Source of the DNA: Anaerolineales bacterium
GTDB lineage: Bacteria; Chloroflexota; Anaerolineae; Anaerolineales; Villigracilaceae
Direction of reading: 5' to 3'
Length of the DNA stretch: 64,000 nucleotides
Assembly: GCA_014379595.1 (NCBI GenBank)
Contig: JACMLM010000009.1
Coordinates: 1 to 64,000, forward strand
In this document: piece by piece, positions 1-10,490 of the stretch
Position numbering within the stretch: the stretch's first letter is position 1
Layout: the number at the start of each line of letters is the position of its first letter
Notes under the pieces: generated by a model
Databases searched by the model: none
Seen by the model: the letters and a program-made list of their open reading frames with translations, nothing else
Told to the model about the DNA's origin: nothing
Program-made: the position numbers and the translations under genes

Positions 1-3000
1 ATTCAAAAGAACGTTCAAAAGAAATTAGAAGTTCTTGAGAATGAATTGAAAGATAACAAACAACGCGAGCTGGAAAGTATCAAGACCCAGTCTGCAACTT
101 TCAAAGCGCAAGCTGACCAGGACATGGAAGCTTTACGCAATGAGTTGGAGAATCAGACCAGCGCTTCATCGAATAATTCATCACGTTTGCGTGATGAACT
201 TTTGGAACTGCGTCCATTTACGTTCCTAAGTGAAATTCGTTATCGTGAACTCAAGCAGCGTTGGGGACAGGTCTTCCGTGCCGATATGGGCGCTGAGGCC
301 TTCTTTGACATTCTCGAACGCCTTGACCTCGATAAACTTTCTGAAGAATTATGGCATGAGGTTCGCACCACTAAGAGCAAGCAGAAGCGCAAGAAATCCA
401 CAACTCGTTTGAAGGTTGTAGAAGCCTTCCGCCGTTCCGGCAACAGCCCAGCGTGGATGATCCTCACTGTCCTTCCAGTCATTCCTCCCGACTTGCGCCC
501 AATGGTGCAGTTGGATGGTGGCCGTTTTGCAACATCTGATCTTAACGATTTATATCGCCGTGTGATCAACCGTAATAATCGCTTGAAGAGATTGCTCGAA
601 CTCGGTGCACCGGATGTTATTATCCGCAATGAGAAGCGCATGTTACAGGAAGCAGTAGACAGCCTCATTGATAATTCACAGCGCGGCAAGGCACTTTCTC
701 GCCGGGGCCGTCGTGAACTCAAATCTTTGAGCGATATGCTCAAAGGTAAAAAAGGACGCTTCCGCCGTAACCTGCTCGGCAAGCGCGTGGATTACTCCGG
801 TCGTTCTGTGATCGTGGTGGGTCCTACATTGAAATTAAATCAGTGCGGTCTGCCCAAGAGCATGGCTCTTGAGTTATACCGTCCGTTTGTAATTGCACGA
901 CTCGTACAAAATAATTATGCTGCGAATGTCAAAGGTGCGCGCCGCTTGATCGAACGCAACAGGCCTGAGGTCTGGGAAGCGCTTGAAGGTGTAATTGGTG
1001 ATCGCCCTGTTTTATTGAATCGTGCTCCTACTTTGCATCGTCTTGGTATCCAGGCATTTGAACCTATCCTAATTGAGGGCTCTGCCATTCAATTACATCC
1101 GCTCGTTACGACAGCCTTCAATGCTGACTTTGACGGCGATCAAATGGCTGTCCATGTTCCGCTTTCACAAAAGGCTGTAACAGAGGCACGTGAGCTTATG
1201 CTCGCTTCCAAGAATCTGCTCAAGCCTGCTGACGGTGAACCAATCATCTCTCCATCCAAAGATATGGTATTGGGTGTGTATTACCTGACCATGGAAAAGA
1301 AAGCTGTTCATCGTGGAGATGGCCGTGCCTTTGCAGATATTGATGAAGTGGAACTCGCTTATGCCCTTGACCAAGTGGATATTCACAGCGAGATCAAATT
1401 CCGCGCGAAGACTTGGTATGCTGACAACGGTGATCGTCTCCCTGAATCTGAGTATCGCATCATCAATACAACTGTAGGCCGCGTATTATTCAATCGCGTT
1501 TTGCCTGAGCAAGTGCAGTTCGTCAATCAAAAACTTGATAAAGGCGGCGTGAAAGATCTGATCGCAGAAGTATATGAACTCTGCGGACAGGAAGTCACAA
1601 CTGATGTAGCTGATGCAGTAAAGAGCATTGGCTTTGAATATGCAACCAAATCCGGTACCACGCTCGCGGTAGCAGATATTTCCATTCCACCGGAACGCAA
1701 GGGCATCATTGAAGAAGCTCTTAAGGCAGTGGAAGTAGTGCTGCGCGATTTCCGTCGTGGTCTTCTTACTGAGCAGGAAAAGAATGAACGTGAGATCCAG
1801 ATCTGGCAGGAAACCACTGAACGCGTGGGTATTGCTGTTAGAAAACACATGGACCCCGATGGCAACCTTTCCACAATGGCTACCTCTGGCGCGACCAAAG
1901 GTGGTTTCTCAACTATTTCCCAGTTGGCTGGTATGCGTGGTTTGATGGCTGATCCTTCTGGTCGTATCATCCCAATGCCGATCCGCTCCAACTTCCGTGA
2001 AGGTCTTACTGCGCAGGAATACTTTATCTCCACGCACGGTGCACGTAAGGGTCTTGCGGATACAGCTCTTCGTACCGCGGATGCTGGTTATCTGACCCGC
2101 CGTCTTGTGGATATTGCACAGGACATTATCATCAACGAATATGACTGCGGCACTCACGAAGGTATCTGGGTTCGCAAGACAGATGATGTTGCTGGTCAGG
2201 GCATCATGAGTCGTATTTATAGTCGTCTTGCCGCTGAACGGGTGCTTGACCCGAAGACGGGCGAAGTGCTTGCCGAGTATAACGAAGTGCTCACACATGA
2301 TCTGGCACGCAAGATCGCCAACGCGGATGTGACTGAAATAAAACTTCGCTCGCCGATGACTTGTCAGCTTACGCACGGCATCTGCTCAAAATGCTATGGT
2401 ATTGACCTTGCTCGCGGTGAAACAGTGGAACTGGGTGCAGCAGTCGGTATCGTGGCTGCCCAATCCATTGGTGAACCCGGTACACAATTGACATTGCGTA
2501 CGTTCCACACAGGCGGTGTTGCTGCAACTAGTGCAGATATTACAACGGGTCTCCCGCGCGTGGAAGAAATCTTTGAAGCCCGCAAGATGCCAAAGGGTGA
2601 AGCCGTTGTGGCTGAGATCGCTGGTGTTGTACGCGTGCTCCAATCTGAGAAATATACAGATATGCGCGAAGTTCATATTGAGCATGCAGAAATGGTGCAT
2701 GACGAATACGCAATTCCTGAAGATTGGAAATTCATCGCAAAAGATGAAACTGAAATACAGGCTGGCGACGTCCTTGCAACCAAGGAAAAAGCTACCATCA
2801 CATCACAACATGCTGGCCGTGTGGCTGTGGAAAAGAAAGATCGCAAGATCATCGTTTCGTATGAACAACGTGAAGAAGTGATTGAGGATATCCCTACTAC
2901 CTCCCGCTTGATTGTCAAAGATGGCGCACACGTCGAACCAGGCCAGCCTCTTACGGAAGGTTCGCTTAACCCTCATCGTATTCTGAAAATTCAGGGACGC

Positions 3001-3492
3001 GATGCCTGCCAAATGTATCTTATGACCGAAGTACAAAAAGTTTATCGGTCACAAGGGCAGAACATTCACGACAAACACTTTGAAGTCATCATCCGCAAGA
3101 TGTTGAGCAAGGTGCAAGTCACACGCCCTGGTGATACTAAATACCTGCCTGGCGATGCAGTCGACCGCCTCGAGATTCGCAAGACCAACGAACAGTTGCT
3201 TGCAGATGGTAAAACAGCCGCGCGCTTCCAGGAAGTTTTGCTCGGTGTTACAAAAGCGTCACTCAGCACCGACTCATTCCTCTCAGCTTCTTCCTTCCAG
3301 CACACCATCAAAGTGCTGGCAAGTGCAGCCATCGGCTCCACAACCGATCCGCTCTTCGGCTTGAAGGAAAACGTGATCATTGGCAAGCTCATCCCTGCAG
3401 GGACCGGCTTTGTACACGGACGTTTCGCAGATGCAGAAACCGTTCACAATGCCACGCAGTGGTCAAATCTTCCAGATGTGGGGAACATCTAA
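1..3492 (+). CDS. rpoC: DNA-directed RNA polymerase subunit beta' (5' end outside window)
   Basis: The frame is open from base 1, so the N-terminal zinc ribbon and true start lie upstream; 1163 residues are present. The first ~60 residues are a charged coiled coil. The absolutely conserved NADFDGDQ motif, whose three Asp bind the catalytic Mg2+, is at 1120-1143. The bridge helix and trigger loop follow ([12 protein letters not shown], then the [20 protein letters not shown] segment, about 1930-2100). The second zinc site is formed by CGTHEG and the [13 protein letters not shown] cluster (about 2145-2400). This is the core transcription enzyme, normally cotranscribed with rpoB. It ends in a strong terminator, so it is the last gene of its operon. 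Confidence 0.98.
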   Translation: MQKNVQKKLEVLENELKDNKQRELESIKTQSATFKAQADQDMEALRNELENQTSASSNNSSRLRDELLELRPFTFLSEIRYRELKQRWGQVFRADMGAEAFFDILERLDLDKLSEELWHEVRTTKSKQKRKKSTTRLKVVEAFRRSGNSPAWMILTVLPVIPPDLRPMVQLDGGRFATSDLNDLYRRVINRNNRLKRLLELGAPDVIIRNEKRMLQEAVDSLIDNSQRGKALSRRGRRELKSLSDMLKGKKGRFRRNLLGKRVDYSGRSVIVVGPTLKLNQCGLPKSMALELYRPFVIARLVQNNYAANVKGARRLIERNRPEVWEALEGVIGDRPVLLNRAPTLHRLGIQAFEPILIEGSAIQLHPLVTTAFNADFDGDQMAVHVPLSQKAVTEARELMLASKNLLKPADGEPIISPSKDMVLGVYYLTMEKKAVHRGDGRAFADIDEVELAYALDQVDIHSEIKFRAKTWYADNGDRLPESEYRIINTTVGRVLFNRVLPEQVQFVNQKLDKGGVKDLIAEVYELCGQEVTTDVADAVKSIGFEYATKSGTTLAVADISIPPERKGIIEEALKAVEVVLRDFRRGLLTEQEKNEREIQIWQETTERVGIAVRKHMDPDGNLSTMATSGATKGGFSTISQLAGMRGLMADPSGRIIPMPIRSNFREGLTAQEYFISTHGARKGLADTALRTADAGYLTRRLVDIAQDIIINEYDCGTHEGIWVRKTDDVAGQGIMSRIYSRLAAERVLDPKTGEVLAEYNEVLTHDLARKIANADVTEIKLRSPMTCQLTHGICSKCYGIDLARGETVELGAAVGIVAAQSIGEPGTQLTLRTFHTGGVAATSADITTGLPRVEEIFEARKMPKGEAVVAEIAGVVRVLQSEKYTDMREVHIEHAEMVHDEYAIPEDWKFIAKDETEIQAGDVLATKEKATITSQHAGRVAVEKKDRKIIVSYEQREEVIEDIPTTSRLIVKDGAHVEPGQPLTEGSLNPHRILKIQGRDACQMYLMTEVQKVYRSQGQNIHDKHFEVIIRKMLSKVQVTRPGDTKYLPGDAVDRLEIRKTNEQLLADGKTAARFQEVLLGVTKASLSTDSFLSASSFQHTIKVLASAAIGSTTDPLFGLKENVIIGKLIPAGTGFVHGRFADAETVHNATQWSNLPDVGNI

Positions 3493-3501
3493 ATAGTAGT
3501 C

Positions 3502-3534
3502 AATGGGCGGCCAACAGGCCGCCCATTTTATTTT
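3502..3534 (+). terminator. Rho-independent terminator after rpoC
   Basis: A perfect 11-bp GC-rich stem (3502-3512 with 3517-3527) closes a 4-nt loop and is followed by a T-rich run. It lies 10 nt after the rpoC stop codon and separates it from the methyltransferase-like gene. Confidence 0.9.
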
Positions 3535-3545
3535 ATAATCCGTTT

Positions 3546-4400
3546 ATGAACGTTCGGCATACTATTTCAAAAAAACCAGTGGGGCAATTAACACGGGGAA
3601 AGACTGCCTCAAATAGACTTCGTCGTGTCGATAACTTTATTCTGCTCTATGAGCCGTCGCTTCTCACGCGGACCGATGGCCTGTTTCAGCGTTCTCTATT
3701 TGTTGACCTCGGCTACGGCTTTGATGCACGTACCACGCTCGAAAGTGCTGAGCGTTTCAGACGGGTGAATCCAAATCTCCCTATTCTTGGCGTTGAGATT
3801 GACAAGGAACGTGTGGACGCAGCCTTACCTTACGTTGACGAGATCACACACTTTCGGCTGGGCGGATTTAATTTGCCTTTGCAACCCCGCACCCTCGATA
3901 AATCTGAAACGAAAGGTGCGGGGCAATCAAATGAATCGGTCAGGTTGATCCGTGCATTTAATGTTCTACGTCAATATGAAGAAAAGGATTTCGCACCCGC
4001 ATATGAACGTCTTGCAGAACATGTTTTACCGGGCGGATTAATGATCGAAGGCACATCGAATCCATTTGGGAGTATTTGGGTCGCGAATTTGGTGAGGAAA
4101 GAAGAAAACGGATGGAAATTTGAAGCCCTTGTCTTCAGTACCAATTTCCGTATGGGATTCGACATCACAGATTTTCAAGCCGTTCTACCTAAAAATTATA
4201 TTCATAATGTTGTGCAAGGCGAACCAATTTATGATTTTATTGAAGCCTGGAAACGTTCTGCCGCAGAGACATCACCTGCAAAAGTATTTGGATTAAAACA
4301 GTGGTTTGCTGCTTCAGCGGAAAATCTTGCTACCAAGGGTTATAAAATAGACTTGCATAAAAAATGGCTAAACAGAGGGTGGTTGATTTGGTATAAATAA
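3546..4400 (+). CDS. Class I SAM-dependent methyltransferase-like protein
   Basis: 284 residues. The ATG at 3546 is chosen because upstream in-frame codons run back through the rpoC terminator and into rpoC. The segment LFVDLGYGFDARTTLE (about residues 55-70) resembles the glycine-rich SAM-binding motif I of Rossmann methyltransferases, and PNLPILGVEIDKERV resembles motif II with an acidic residue for the ribose. A later LPGGLMIEGTSN segment fits a beta-strand/turn of the same fold. The substrate is not evident. A low-complexity stretch near residues 115-130 may be an inserted loop. It stands alone after a terminator. Confidence 0.6.
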   Translation: MNVRHTISKKPVGQLTRGKTASNRLRRVDNFILLYEPSLLTRTDGLFQRSLFVDLGYGFDARTTLESAERFRRVNPNLPILGVEIDKERVDAALPYVDEITHFRLGGFNLPLQPRTLDKSETKGAGQSNESVRLIRAFNVLRQYEEKDFAPAYERLAEHVLPGGLMIEGTSNPFGSIWVANLVRKEENGWKFEALVFSTNFRMGFDITDFQAVLPKNYIHNVVQGEPIYDFIEAWKRSAAETSPAKVFGLKQWFAASAENLATKGYKIDLHKKWLNRGWLIWYK

Positions 4401-4483
4401 TACAACAGAGGGAACATTTGGATGTTATTTATCGTTTAATTAATAGAGATTAATTTATACTTCAATTTAAGAAGGAAGAAATT

Positions 4484-5377
4484 ATGTTCCGCACAAGTCG
4501 CATTTATTTACCAGTAACAATGTTATTAATAGCTAGTATGGCCTGTGCTGCACCCGGAACCGCCACGCCCGATGCAAATGTAATCAGCACATTTGCTGCT
4601 CAAACTGTAATTGCCGGGCTTACACAGAATGCTCCAGTGGAAACATTATCGCCTACATTGGAGGTAACACCAACACTCACTTTTACGCCTACTGAAACAA
4701 GCACGCCAACGGAAACACCTACTCCCATAATAATATTTACAGCTACTCTTACTGTTCCGTTGATAAGTGTTTCGACACCAACGAATTGCCGTAATGGCCC
4801 GGGCAAAGTTTATGTAAGAGTAGGCGCTTTATTGGTTGGTGAAAGTGCTGAAGTATATGGCCGTGATCCAACCAATCAATATTGGTATATCCGCAACCCG
4901 GACCCGGGACCAGAATTTTGCTGGGCTTGGGGTGAATACGCAACATTGGTTGGACCGATCTTAATGCTGCCTATATTTACCCCGCCACCGACTCCAACTC
5001 CAACGATGACTCCGACACCTGCGCCGGCCTTTGCTGCCGAATATTCCAGCAAAGATACTTGCAATACGAATTGGTGGGTGGAACTAAAATTGAAGAACAC
5101 AGGTCCGATCTCGTTCAAGTCAGTTAATATTTCTGTGACCGATAAAGACACGAATGTGGAAGTTGTCAGTTTGGCAGATGGATTTGTAAATATTGATGGC
5201 TGTTTAAAAACAACCACGAAAGACACACTCGCTTCAGGGGACACTTATCTCTTAAGTGCGCCTCCATTTGCCTATGATCCAGCAGGGCATAACCTGCGTG
5301 TGAAGATCACCTTGTGTTCTGAGACAGGTCAAAAGGGAATGTGTATAACAGTAAATAAAATTGATTTCAAGCCATAA
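4484..5377 (+). CDS. Lipoprotein with bacterial SH3-like module
   Basis: 297 residues. A signal peptide ends in a lipobox-like SMAC (Cys21). A Thr/Pro-rich spacer follows to about residue 95, then an SH3-like module (NCRNGPG ... EVYGRDPTNQYWYIRNP ... CWAWGEY, about 98-150). A second Pro/Thr linker leads to a C-terminal beta-rich domain with several cysteines (about 185-297). Bacterial SH3 modules usually bind cell-wall or protein ligands; the ligand here is unknown. Start ATG 4484 follows a GAAGGAAG ribosome binding site. Similar lipoproteins are encoded at 16776-17474 and 49877-50638. Confidence 0.75.
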   Translation: MFRTSRIYLPVTMLLIASMACAAPGTATPDANVISTFAAQTVIAGLTQNAPVETLSPTLEVTPTLTFTPTETSTPTETPTPIIIFTATLTVPLISVSTPTNCRNGPGKVYVRVGALLVGESAEVYGRDPTNQYWYIRNPDPGPEFCWAWGEYATLVGPILMLPIFTPPPTPTPTMTPTPAPAFAAEYSSKDTCNTNWWVELKLKNTGPISFKSVNISVTDKDTNVEVVSLADGFVNIDGCLKTTTKDTLASGDTYLLSAPPFAYDPAGHNLRVKITLCSETGQKGMCITVNKIDFKP

Positions 5378-5381
5378 TAAT

Positions 5382-5415
5382 AAATAAGGCAAGTCTTTTT
5401 AGACCTGCCTTATTT
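5382..5415. terminator. Bidirectional terminator between convergent genes
   Basis: A 14-bp stem with one mismatch (5382-5395 with 5402-5415) and a T-rich 6-nt loop. It is bordered by A/T runs on both sides, so it can serve the lipoprotein gene on the plus strand and the membrane-protein gene ending at 5418 on the minus strand. Confidence 0.75.
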
Positions 5416-5417
5416 AT

Positions 5418-5837
5418 TTAACTTTCTTTTTTCTTTCTTATTAAAATAAAGGGGATTAACAAAAGTGGAAGCGAGATCACAATACCGATTAATCCACCGA
5501 TGCCAAACATGCCGCCAATGGACGCAATTGCATACTGCTCATTCCTGATAATCTTTGTGCTTCCATCTGCAAAATAACAAGTCACTTCAACAGTATGACC
5601 ATAGGTGCCTGATGAATCGCTCGTTGTTGGCGTGGATGCGCCTTCCTGCAAGGATGATGATTCCGCGCCAGGACAATACATTGCCAATGCAATTTTATTT
5701 GCTGTGCTTTGCCCGCTGAATAAAGTTGGCCCGACCATAAAGGTGGTCATAAAAATAATGCCGCATGAAATTGCGCCAAGTACAGCCCAGGCGACGATAC
5801 GTGCGATCCAAACTTCTTTTGCTGAATTAAGTTTCAT
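5418..5837 (-). CDS. Small two-helix membrane protein, unknown function
   Basis: 139 residues from the ATG at 5837, which has a good AGAGGAGA ribosome binding site; a longer frame starting at 5885 lacks one. One transmembrane helix lies near residues 12-38 and another near 102-128, before a short RKKKES cytoplasmic tail. Between them is a Ser/Thr-rich extracytoplasmic loop with two cysteines (MYCPGAES, VTCYFADGS) that could form a disulfide. I do not recognise the family. It is monocistronic and convergent with the SH3 lipoprotein gene. Confidence 0.6.
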   Translation of the reverse strand: MKLNSAKEVWIARIVAWAVLGAISCGIIFMTTFMVGPTLFSGQSTANKIALAMYCPGAESSSLQEGASTPTTSDSSGTYGHTVEVTCYFADGSTKIIRNEQYAIASIGGMFGIGGLIGIVISLPLLLIPFILIRKKKES

Positions 5838-5985
5838 TAGGTCTCCTCTATAAAGGAATTGTATTGATTTTGGGTATATAAGCAATCACCTAAAAGACTT
5901 AGCAGGTATGCCGCACTTGACGCCTTTTCTCTTTCCCCGTAAGATAAGCCCCGCAATAGAACATACATTCACAACAGAAGATCAT

Positions 5986-6060
5986 TAATCGCCAAGAGTG
6001 CGAAGAACGCGAAGAAAACCAAAAGGTTTTACTTAGCGCACTTAGCGTGCTTCGCGGTTC
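5986..6060. repeat. Dispersed intergenic repeat upstream of gyrA
   Basis: About 75 bp made of GAAG- and TTAGCG-rich half-sites around an AAAACC/GGTTTT hairpin (6015-6030). It resembles the short palindromic repeats scattered through intergenic DNA of many environmental genomes. It ends just before the gyrA ribosome binding site, so it is probably transcribed in the gyrA leader. Other copies in the genome are expected but not visible here. Confidence 0.45.
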
Positions 6061-6076
6061 AAAAAAAGGATTTCAT

Positions 6077-8665
6077 ATGGAACTTGGTATCGTAAAAAAG
6101 ATAGACATTGATGTTGAAATGCAGCAGTCGTATCTCGATTATGCGATGAGCGTAATTGTGGCACGTGCTTTGCCTGATGCGCGTGACGGGCTCAAGCCTG
6201 TGCAGAGACGTATTCTGTATGCGATGTACGACATGGGCATTCGTGCGGATTCGGCTTATAAAAAATCTGCTCGTATCGTGGGTGAAGTGCTTGGTAAATA
6301 TCATCCGCATGGTGACTCGGCGGTGTATGAAGCAATGGCACGCATGGCACAGGATTTTTCCATGCGCACGTTACTGGTGGATGGTCAGGGTAACTTTGGT
6401 TCAGTAGATGGTGACCCGCCTGCGGCGATGCGTTATACCGAGGCACGTCTTACTGCTCCTGCGCTCGATATTTTATTCGATCTCAATAAAGATACAGTTA
6501 ACTTCACACCCAACTTTGACGACACGCTCGAAGAGCCAAATGTTCTGCCTGCTGCGATCCCAAACCTTTTAGTGAACGGCGCAACAGGTATTGCGGTTGG
6601 TATGGCAACATCTATTCCACCGCATAATCTTGGTGAAATTGTTGACGCGCTTGTATATATGATCGACAAGTGGGACAAGCTCGATGATATTGATGTTGAG
6701 CAATTGATGAAGTTTGTGCACGGACCAGATTTCCCCACAGGCGGAATCATCATTCAAGAAAAAGGTGAAGAGGGAATTGAGTCTGCGTATGGTTCGGGGC
6801 GCGGACGTGTGACTGTGCAGGCGAAGGCACACATCGAAGAGATGGAACGCGGCAAAAGCCGAATCATTGTCACAGAATTACCGTATCAGGTCAATAAGTC
6901 CAGTTTGATCGAGCGCATTGCCGAGTTGGCGCGTGATGGTCATCTTGATGGCTTATCTGATCTGCGCGATGAATCTGATCGTCAGGGCATGCGTATCGTG
7001 CTCGAAATGACGAAGAATGTTGTGCCTGAAACTCTATTGCGCGAACTATATAAACGCACACCCATGCAAAGCACATTCGGTATTAATCTGTTGGCATTAG
7101 TGGATGGCGAACCGCGCACATTAACTTTGAAACAAGCATTGCGTGTTTATGTGGAGCACAGGCTGACGGTCATTAAGAGACGCGCTGAATTTGATCTGTA
7201 TAAAGCCAAAGCGCGCGCGCATATTCTTGAGGGATATTTGATCGCCTTAAAGAATTTGGATGAGATCATTAATATCATCCGCAGCGCAGCAGACGTGGAA
7301 ACTGCCCGGGGTAAACTGATGAAGCGCTACAAGCTGACAGAGTTGCAGGCCAACGCGATTCTCGATATGCAGTTACGCAGGCTTGCCGCCCTTGAACGCA
7401 AGAAAATCGAAACTGAATATAAAGAAGTAAGCGGAGTGATCAAGGATTTAACGACCTTATTGAAATCTCCGAAGTTAATGCGTGGTGTGGTGTCCGATGA
7501 ATTGCAACGTGTAAAGGCCGCATATGCTGACCGCCGCCGTACACAAATCGTCATGAAGGGGACAAAGGGTGCCAGCAGCTTAACAACAAATGATCTCATG
7601 CCTGATCAGACTGTATGGATCGGTGTGACCGATGATGGGCTCGTTTCACGCACGCACGATGACAAACAGCCAAAACATTCTGGCAATGATGCACCCAGAT
7701 TTTTGGTGAAAGCCAATACAACAGATACAGTTTATTTTGTAAGCAAACTTGGCAAAGCTGCCGCAGTAGCCGCGCACTTGATTCCTGAGACAACCAAATT
7801 GAGTCAGGGTTCGCTGTATTCCAAAGTTTCGCCGCTCACAGAAAATGACTCGCTTGTAGCTGTCTTTGCATTACCTGCCAGAAAGAGTGATTTCGCTGAA
7901 GGCACTTGTGTGCTCACGACAACTCGTTTTGGCATGGTCAAGAAGACTCTCATTACCGAATTGCCTGGCCCATCGTCACAGACATTTAACCTGGTCCGTG
8001 TGAATGAAGGCGACGTACTCGGCTGGGTTGGACTCACCGATGGAAAGAAAAAAGAAATCTTGCTTGCTACATCCAGCGGTATGGCGATTCGTTTCAAAGA
8101 AGATGATGTGCGCCCCATGGGACTCGTCGCTGCGGGTGTGAATGGCATCAAGCTGGATGACAAGGATGAAGTGGTTGGTATGGAAGTATTGCCTATTGAA
8201 GGTGAGCTCTTCCTGCTGACAAGTGATGGCAAAGCCAAACGCGTTGACCAAAAGGAATTCCCAATACAAGGCCGCTATGGGAAAGGCGTAGTCGCATGGG
8301 ACTTGCCTAACAAAGTTTTACTAGTGGCCCTTGGAAGCGGAAAGCCGAATCATGTGGTCACTGTCCACATGAGCAAAGGTGCAGCGAAATCTGTGAGATT
8401 AGATTTGGCTGCTATTCGCAAACGTGCCGCAAGCAAAGGTGACTTGGTTGTGGAAGTGAAACCTGGTGAGTCTATTACTGGAATTGCAGTCGGTTGGACG
8501 GTGGATAGATTTGTGCAGATAAAGAAAGTAGAAGAGAAGCCTGTGAAAAAAAAGGCGTCTACTTCAAAGGCTAAAAGTAAACCTGTGACTAAGAAAGCTG
8601 CACCTAAGAAAAAACCAGTAGCAAAGGCGAAAGCACCGGCTAAGAAGAGCAAGAAGAAAAAGTAG
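6077..8665 (+). CDS. gyrA: DNA gyrase subunit A
   Basis: 862 residues from the ATG at 6077, preceded by AAAAAAAGGA; the in-frame start at 6047 lies in the upstream repeat. The catalytic Tyr is in [10 protein letters not shown] (about residue 119). The quinolone region reads [12 protein letters not shown], with the usual Ser. The C-terminal domain carries beta-pinwheel repeats and a degenerate GyrA box (QGRYGKGV, about residue 735), which favours GyrA over ParC, although the Glu of SAVYE is ParC-like. The last ~45 residues are an unusual Lys/Ala/Pro-rich basic tail. Gyrase introduces negative supercoils with GyrB, which is not encoded nearby. Confidence 0.92.
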   Translation: MELGIVKKIDIDVEMQQSYLDYAMSVIVARALPDARDGLKPVQRRILYAMYDMGIRADSAYKKSARIVGEVLGKYHPHGDSAVYEAMARMAQDFSMRTLLVDGQGNFGSVDGDPPAAMRYTEARLTAPALDILFDLNKDTVNFTPNFDDTLEEPNVLPAAIPNLLVNGATGIAVGMATSIPPHNLGEIVDALVYMIDKWDKLDDIDVEQLMKFVHGPDFPTGGIIIQEKGEEGIESAYGSGRGRVTVQAKAHIEEMERGKSRIIVTELPYQVNKSSLIERIAELARDGHLDGLSDLRDESDRQGMRIVLEMTKNVVPETLLRELYKRTPMQSTFGINLLALVDGEPRTLTLKQALRVYVEHRLTVIKRRAEFDLYKAKARAHILEGYLIALKNLDEIINIIRSAADVETARGKLMKRYKLTELQANAILDMQLRRLAALERKKIETEYKEVSGVIKDLTTLLKSPKLMRGVVSDELQRVKAAYADRRRTQIVMKGTKGASSLTTNDLMPDQTVWIGVTDDGLVSRTHDDKQPKHSGNDAPRFLVKANTTDTVYFVSKLGKAAAVAAHLIPETTKLSQGSLYSKVSPLTENDSLVAVFALPARKSDFAEGTCVLTTTRFGMVKKTLITELPGPSSQTFNLVRVNEGDVLGWVGLTDGKKKEILLATSSGMAIRFKEDDVRPMGLVAAGVNGIKLDDKDEVVGMEVLPIEGELFLLTSDGKAKRVDQKEFPIQGRYGKGVVAWDLPNKVLLVALGSGKPNHVVTVHMSKGAAKSVRLDLAAIRKRAASKGDLVVEVKPGESITGIAVGWTVDRFVQIKKVEEKPVKKKASTSKAKSKPVTKKAAPKKKPVAKAKAPAKKSKKKK

Positions 8666-8670
8666 ATTGA

Positions 8671-8706
8671 TAAACATCCAAGTTTACAGCTTGGATGTTT
8701 ATTTTG
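8671..8706 (+). terminator. Terminator after gyrA
   Basis: A perfect 12-bp stem (8671-8682 with 8690-8701) with a 7-nt loop followed by TTTT. It lies between gyrA and the convergent TIR gene ending at 8707, so it may act in both directions. Confidence 0.85.
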
Positions 8707-9609
8707 CTACGACTGTACTTTACGAATAATCATTACAACCTTTCCTTTGACGTCTAATGGCTCATCTAAGCTTACATAAATTGGCTTCATTTCAGGATTG
8801 GCAGGTTGTAAACGATGCTTATCTTTTTCCTTAAAGTAGAACTTAAGTGAAGTCTCATGCATTCTAGGTAGCCAGATGGCTACCATGTCTCCATTGCGAG
8901 TATTTTTTAGAGTGTATGGTTTCATTACAACCATATCGCCCTCATAAATCATAGCCTCTGCGAGACCGTTCCCTCTTACTTCAAGAGCAAAAAGTTTAGT
9001 TCCATTTTCTTGAATTAGCATCAGGCTTCGAGCAATTTCTATTGATTCTTCGTCTTTATAGTAATCGGTTTCAAAGCTTGGTTTTATTTCCGGCAGGGGT
9101 AAGCGAGAATCAATAACTCCTAATACTGGAATTCGAACTTTATCTTCAAAATCGTTAGGTGATACTTCTTTTGAATTGAAACGAATATTTAGATCATCCA
9201 TTCGCAGGTCAAGCGACTCTTTTAGTTTTGAATAGCCCGATTTTTCGAACAGGTTAACCCATTGGAAGCGGCTTATTCGGTCTGGAACATTACAAACCTC
9301 TAAACGAGCAGGAATTAAGAAAATAGTTCCTTCTGGCTTTTCATCTGCAACATCAAGAGCAAAGCGTATTTCTTTTTGAATATACCCTTCTTTTGTTATT
9401 GAGCTACTAGAAATGCACACAACTACAGTATCTGAATTACGAACAGCCTTCTTAATTTCTAAGTCCCAATCTTGTCCAGGCATTAATTTTACTTCGTCTA
9501 GCCATACATCAAAATTATCGGCAATTAAACGATTATAAAGTTTACGTATTTTAAGTTTGTCATCTTTTGAATGACAGAGGAATACTCTTAGCCTTTGATT
9601 TCCATTCAT
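8707..9609 (-). CDS. TIR domain fused to a LexA/S24-like domain lacking the catalytic Ser
   Basis: 300 residues. Residues 1-135 form a TIR domain (LRVFLCHSKDD, VWLDEVKLMPGQDWDLEIKKAV, SDTVVVCIS, then FQWVNLF). Residues ~160-300 match the LexA/UmuD S24 fold: a VRGNGLAEAMIYEGD segment, then KNTRNGDMVAIWL, ETSLKFYFK, and PANPEMKPIYV. In LexA the first segment contains the nucleophilic Ser (GxSM); here it is Gly (GNGL), while the Lys position (SLKF) is kept. The Ala-Gly autocleavage site is also missing (VIDSRLP). There is no DNA-binding helix-turn-helix. Bacterial TIR domains often degrade NAD+ in antiviral defence; here a pseudo-protease domain may be the sensor. Confidence 0.8.
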   Translation of the reverse strand: MNGNQRLRVFLCHSKDDKLKIRKLYNRLIADNFDVWLDEVKLMPGQDWDLEIKKAVRNSDTVVVCISSSSITKEGYIQKEIRFALDVADEKPEGTIFLIPARLEVCNVPDRISRFQWVNLFEKSGYSKLKESLDLRMDDLNIRFNSKEVSPNDFEDKVRIPVLGVIDSRLPLPEIKPSFETDYYKDEESIEIARSLMLIQENGTKLFALEVRGNGLAEAMIYEGDMVVMKPYTLKNTRNGDMVAIWLPRMHETSLKFYFKEKDKHRLQPANPEMKPIYVSLDEPLDVKGKVVMIIRKVQS

Positions 9610-9745
9610 CTCGTTTCATATTTTATCAGTGAAGTCTTGCCTAATCTCTATATGCCTAATACTCCGATGGTCACTGGTGTGTTGTCGTTTCGATAATATC
9701 CGCGAGAGTCTCCTGTATAATTAGAGCTAGCAAGGAAACCTCCAC

Positions 9746-10354
9746 ATGAAACGTTTATCGATTCTCAGCCAGGCACTTGCGATCATGCTGATCGTCAGTG
9801 CGTGCGACGCAAAAGCTACACCCACAGTCAATCCCGTTGACCTGCAAAGCACGATGGTCGCGGCAGCCTCCACGCTGGTGGCAGAGACCCAGGCCGCTAT
9901 CCCTACTGCTACGCTCCCACCAACGGCAACTATTACGAATACACCAGCGTCCACCGCCACCATACCACCTCTGCCAACCTTGGGAGCAACATTCACTGCG
10001 AGCCCCAGTGGAAATTCCGGTGCGGGAGATCCATGTATAAATAACGTCCTGCCAGCTTCCCTAGTGGGAGAAACTATTCAGATCCGTATCGACAATCCAA
10101 CAAAAGCAACAATCACGGTCTCTGTTTATCTACAGCAAAGCAGCCCGCAGAGTGTATGCGGCTACCGCAGTTACGCGCTCACTGCAGGACAATCTCTTGT
10201 CATTAATGACCTGGTGGAAGGCTGTTATACCCTTTGGGCATGGAATCCCGATCCGGAAGACTATTTCATGGTGACAAACGGAACCAGTTGCCTTAATAAT
10301 TCCAATAATTGGACGTTTGATATTTTAGACAGCAGCATCAGACTGAGAAATTAG
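9746..10354 (+). CDS. Lipoprotein, unknown function
   Basis: 202 residues with a signal peptide and lipobox VSAC (Cys20). A long Thr/Pro/Ala linker runs to about residue 95. The C-terminal domain (about 96-202) contains four or five cysteines and a QIRIDNPTKATITVSVYLQ strand pattern, suggesting a small disulfide-stabilised beta domain that contacts the cell surface. An AAGGA ribosome binding site precedes the ATG. A TATAAT-like -10 box sits at 9716-9721. No specific family is recognised. Confidence 0.65.
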   Translation: MKRLSILSQALAIMLIVSACDAKATPTVNPVDLQSTMVAAASTLVAETQAAIPTATLPPTATITNTPASTATIPPLPTLGATFTASPSGNSGAGDPCINNVLPASLVGETIQIRIDNPTKATITVSVYLQQSSPQSVCGYRSYALTAGQSLVINDLVEGCYTLWAWNPDPEDYFMVTNGTSCLNNSNNWTFDILDSSIRLRN

Positions 10355-10490
10355 ACTTTGGTTCGTGAAGAGGCAGGAGGGGTCAATGTGGGTTTGAGTT
10401 TATATTCTGTGCCTATTATTTACCCCTAAATATGGCGATATAATCCTTTAACATTAATATCTGGCATCAATAACTCTTGAGGTAATGAGC

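Noticed and set aside
240-782. 180-codon minus-strand open frame inside rpoC
   Set aside because: It is the antisense shadow of a strongly conserved rpoC region; no ribosome binding site and low-complexity composition.
1527-2033. 168-codon minus-strand open frame inside rpoC
   Set aside because: Antisense of the bridge helix and trigger-loop region; no recognisable domain.
6077-8665. Annotation as topoisomerase IV subunit A (ParC)
   Set aside because: A GyrA-box-like QGRYGKGV in the C-terminal domain favours gyrase, although the Glu of the quinolone region is ParC-like.
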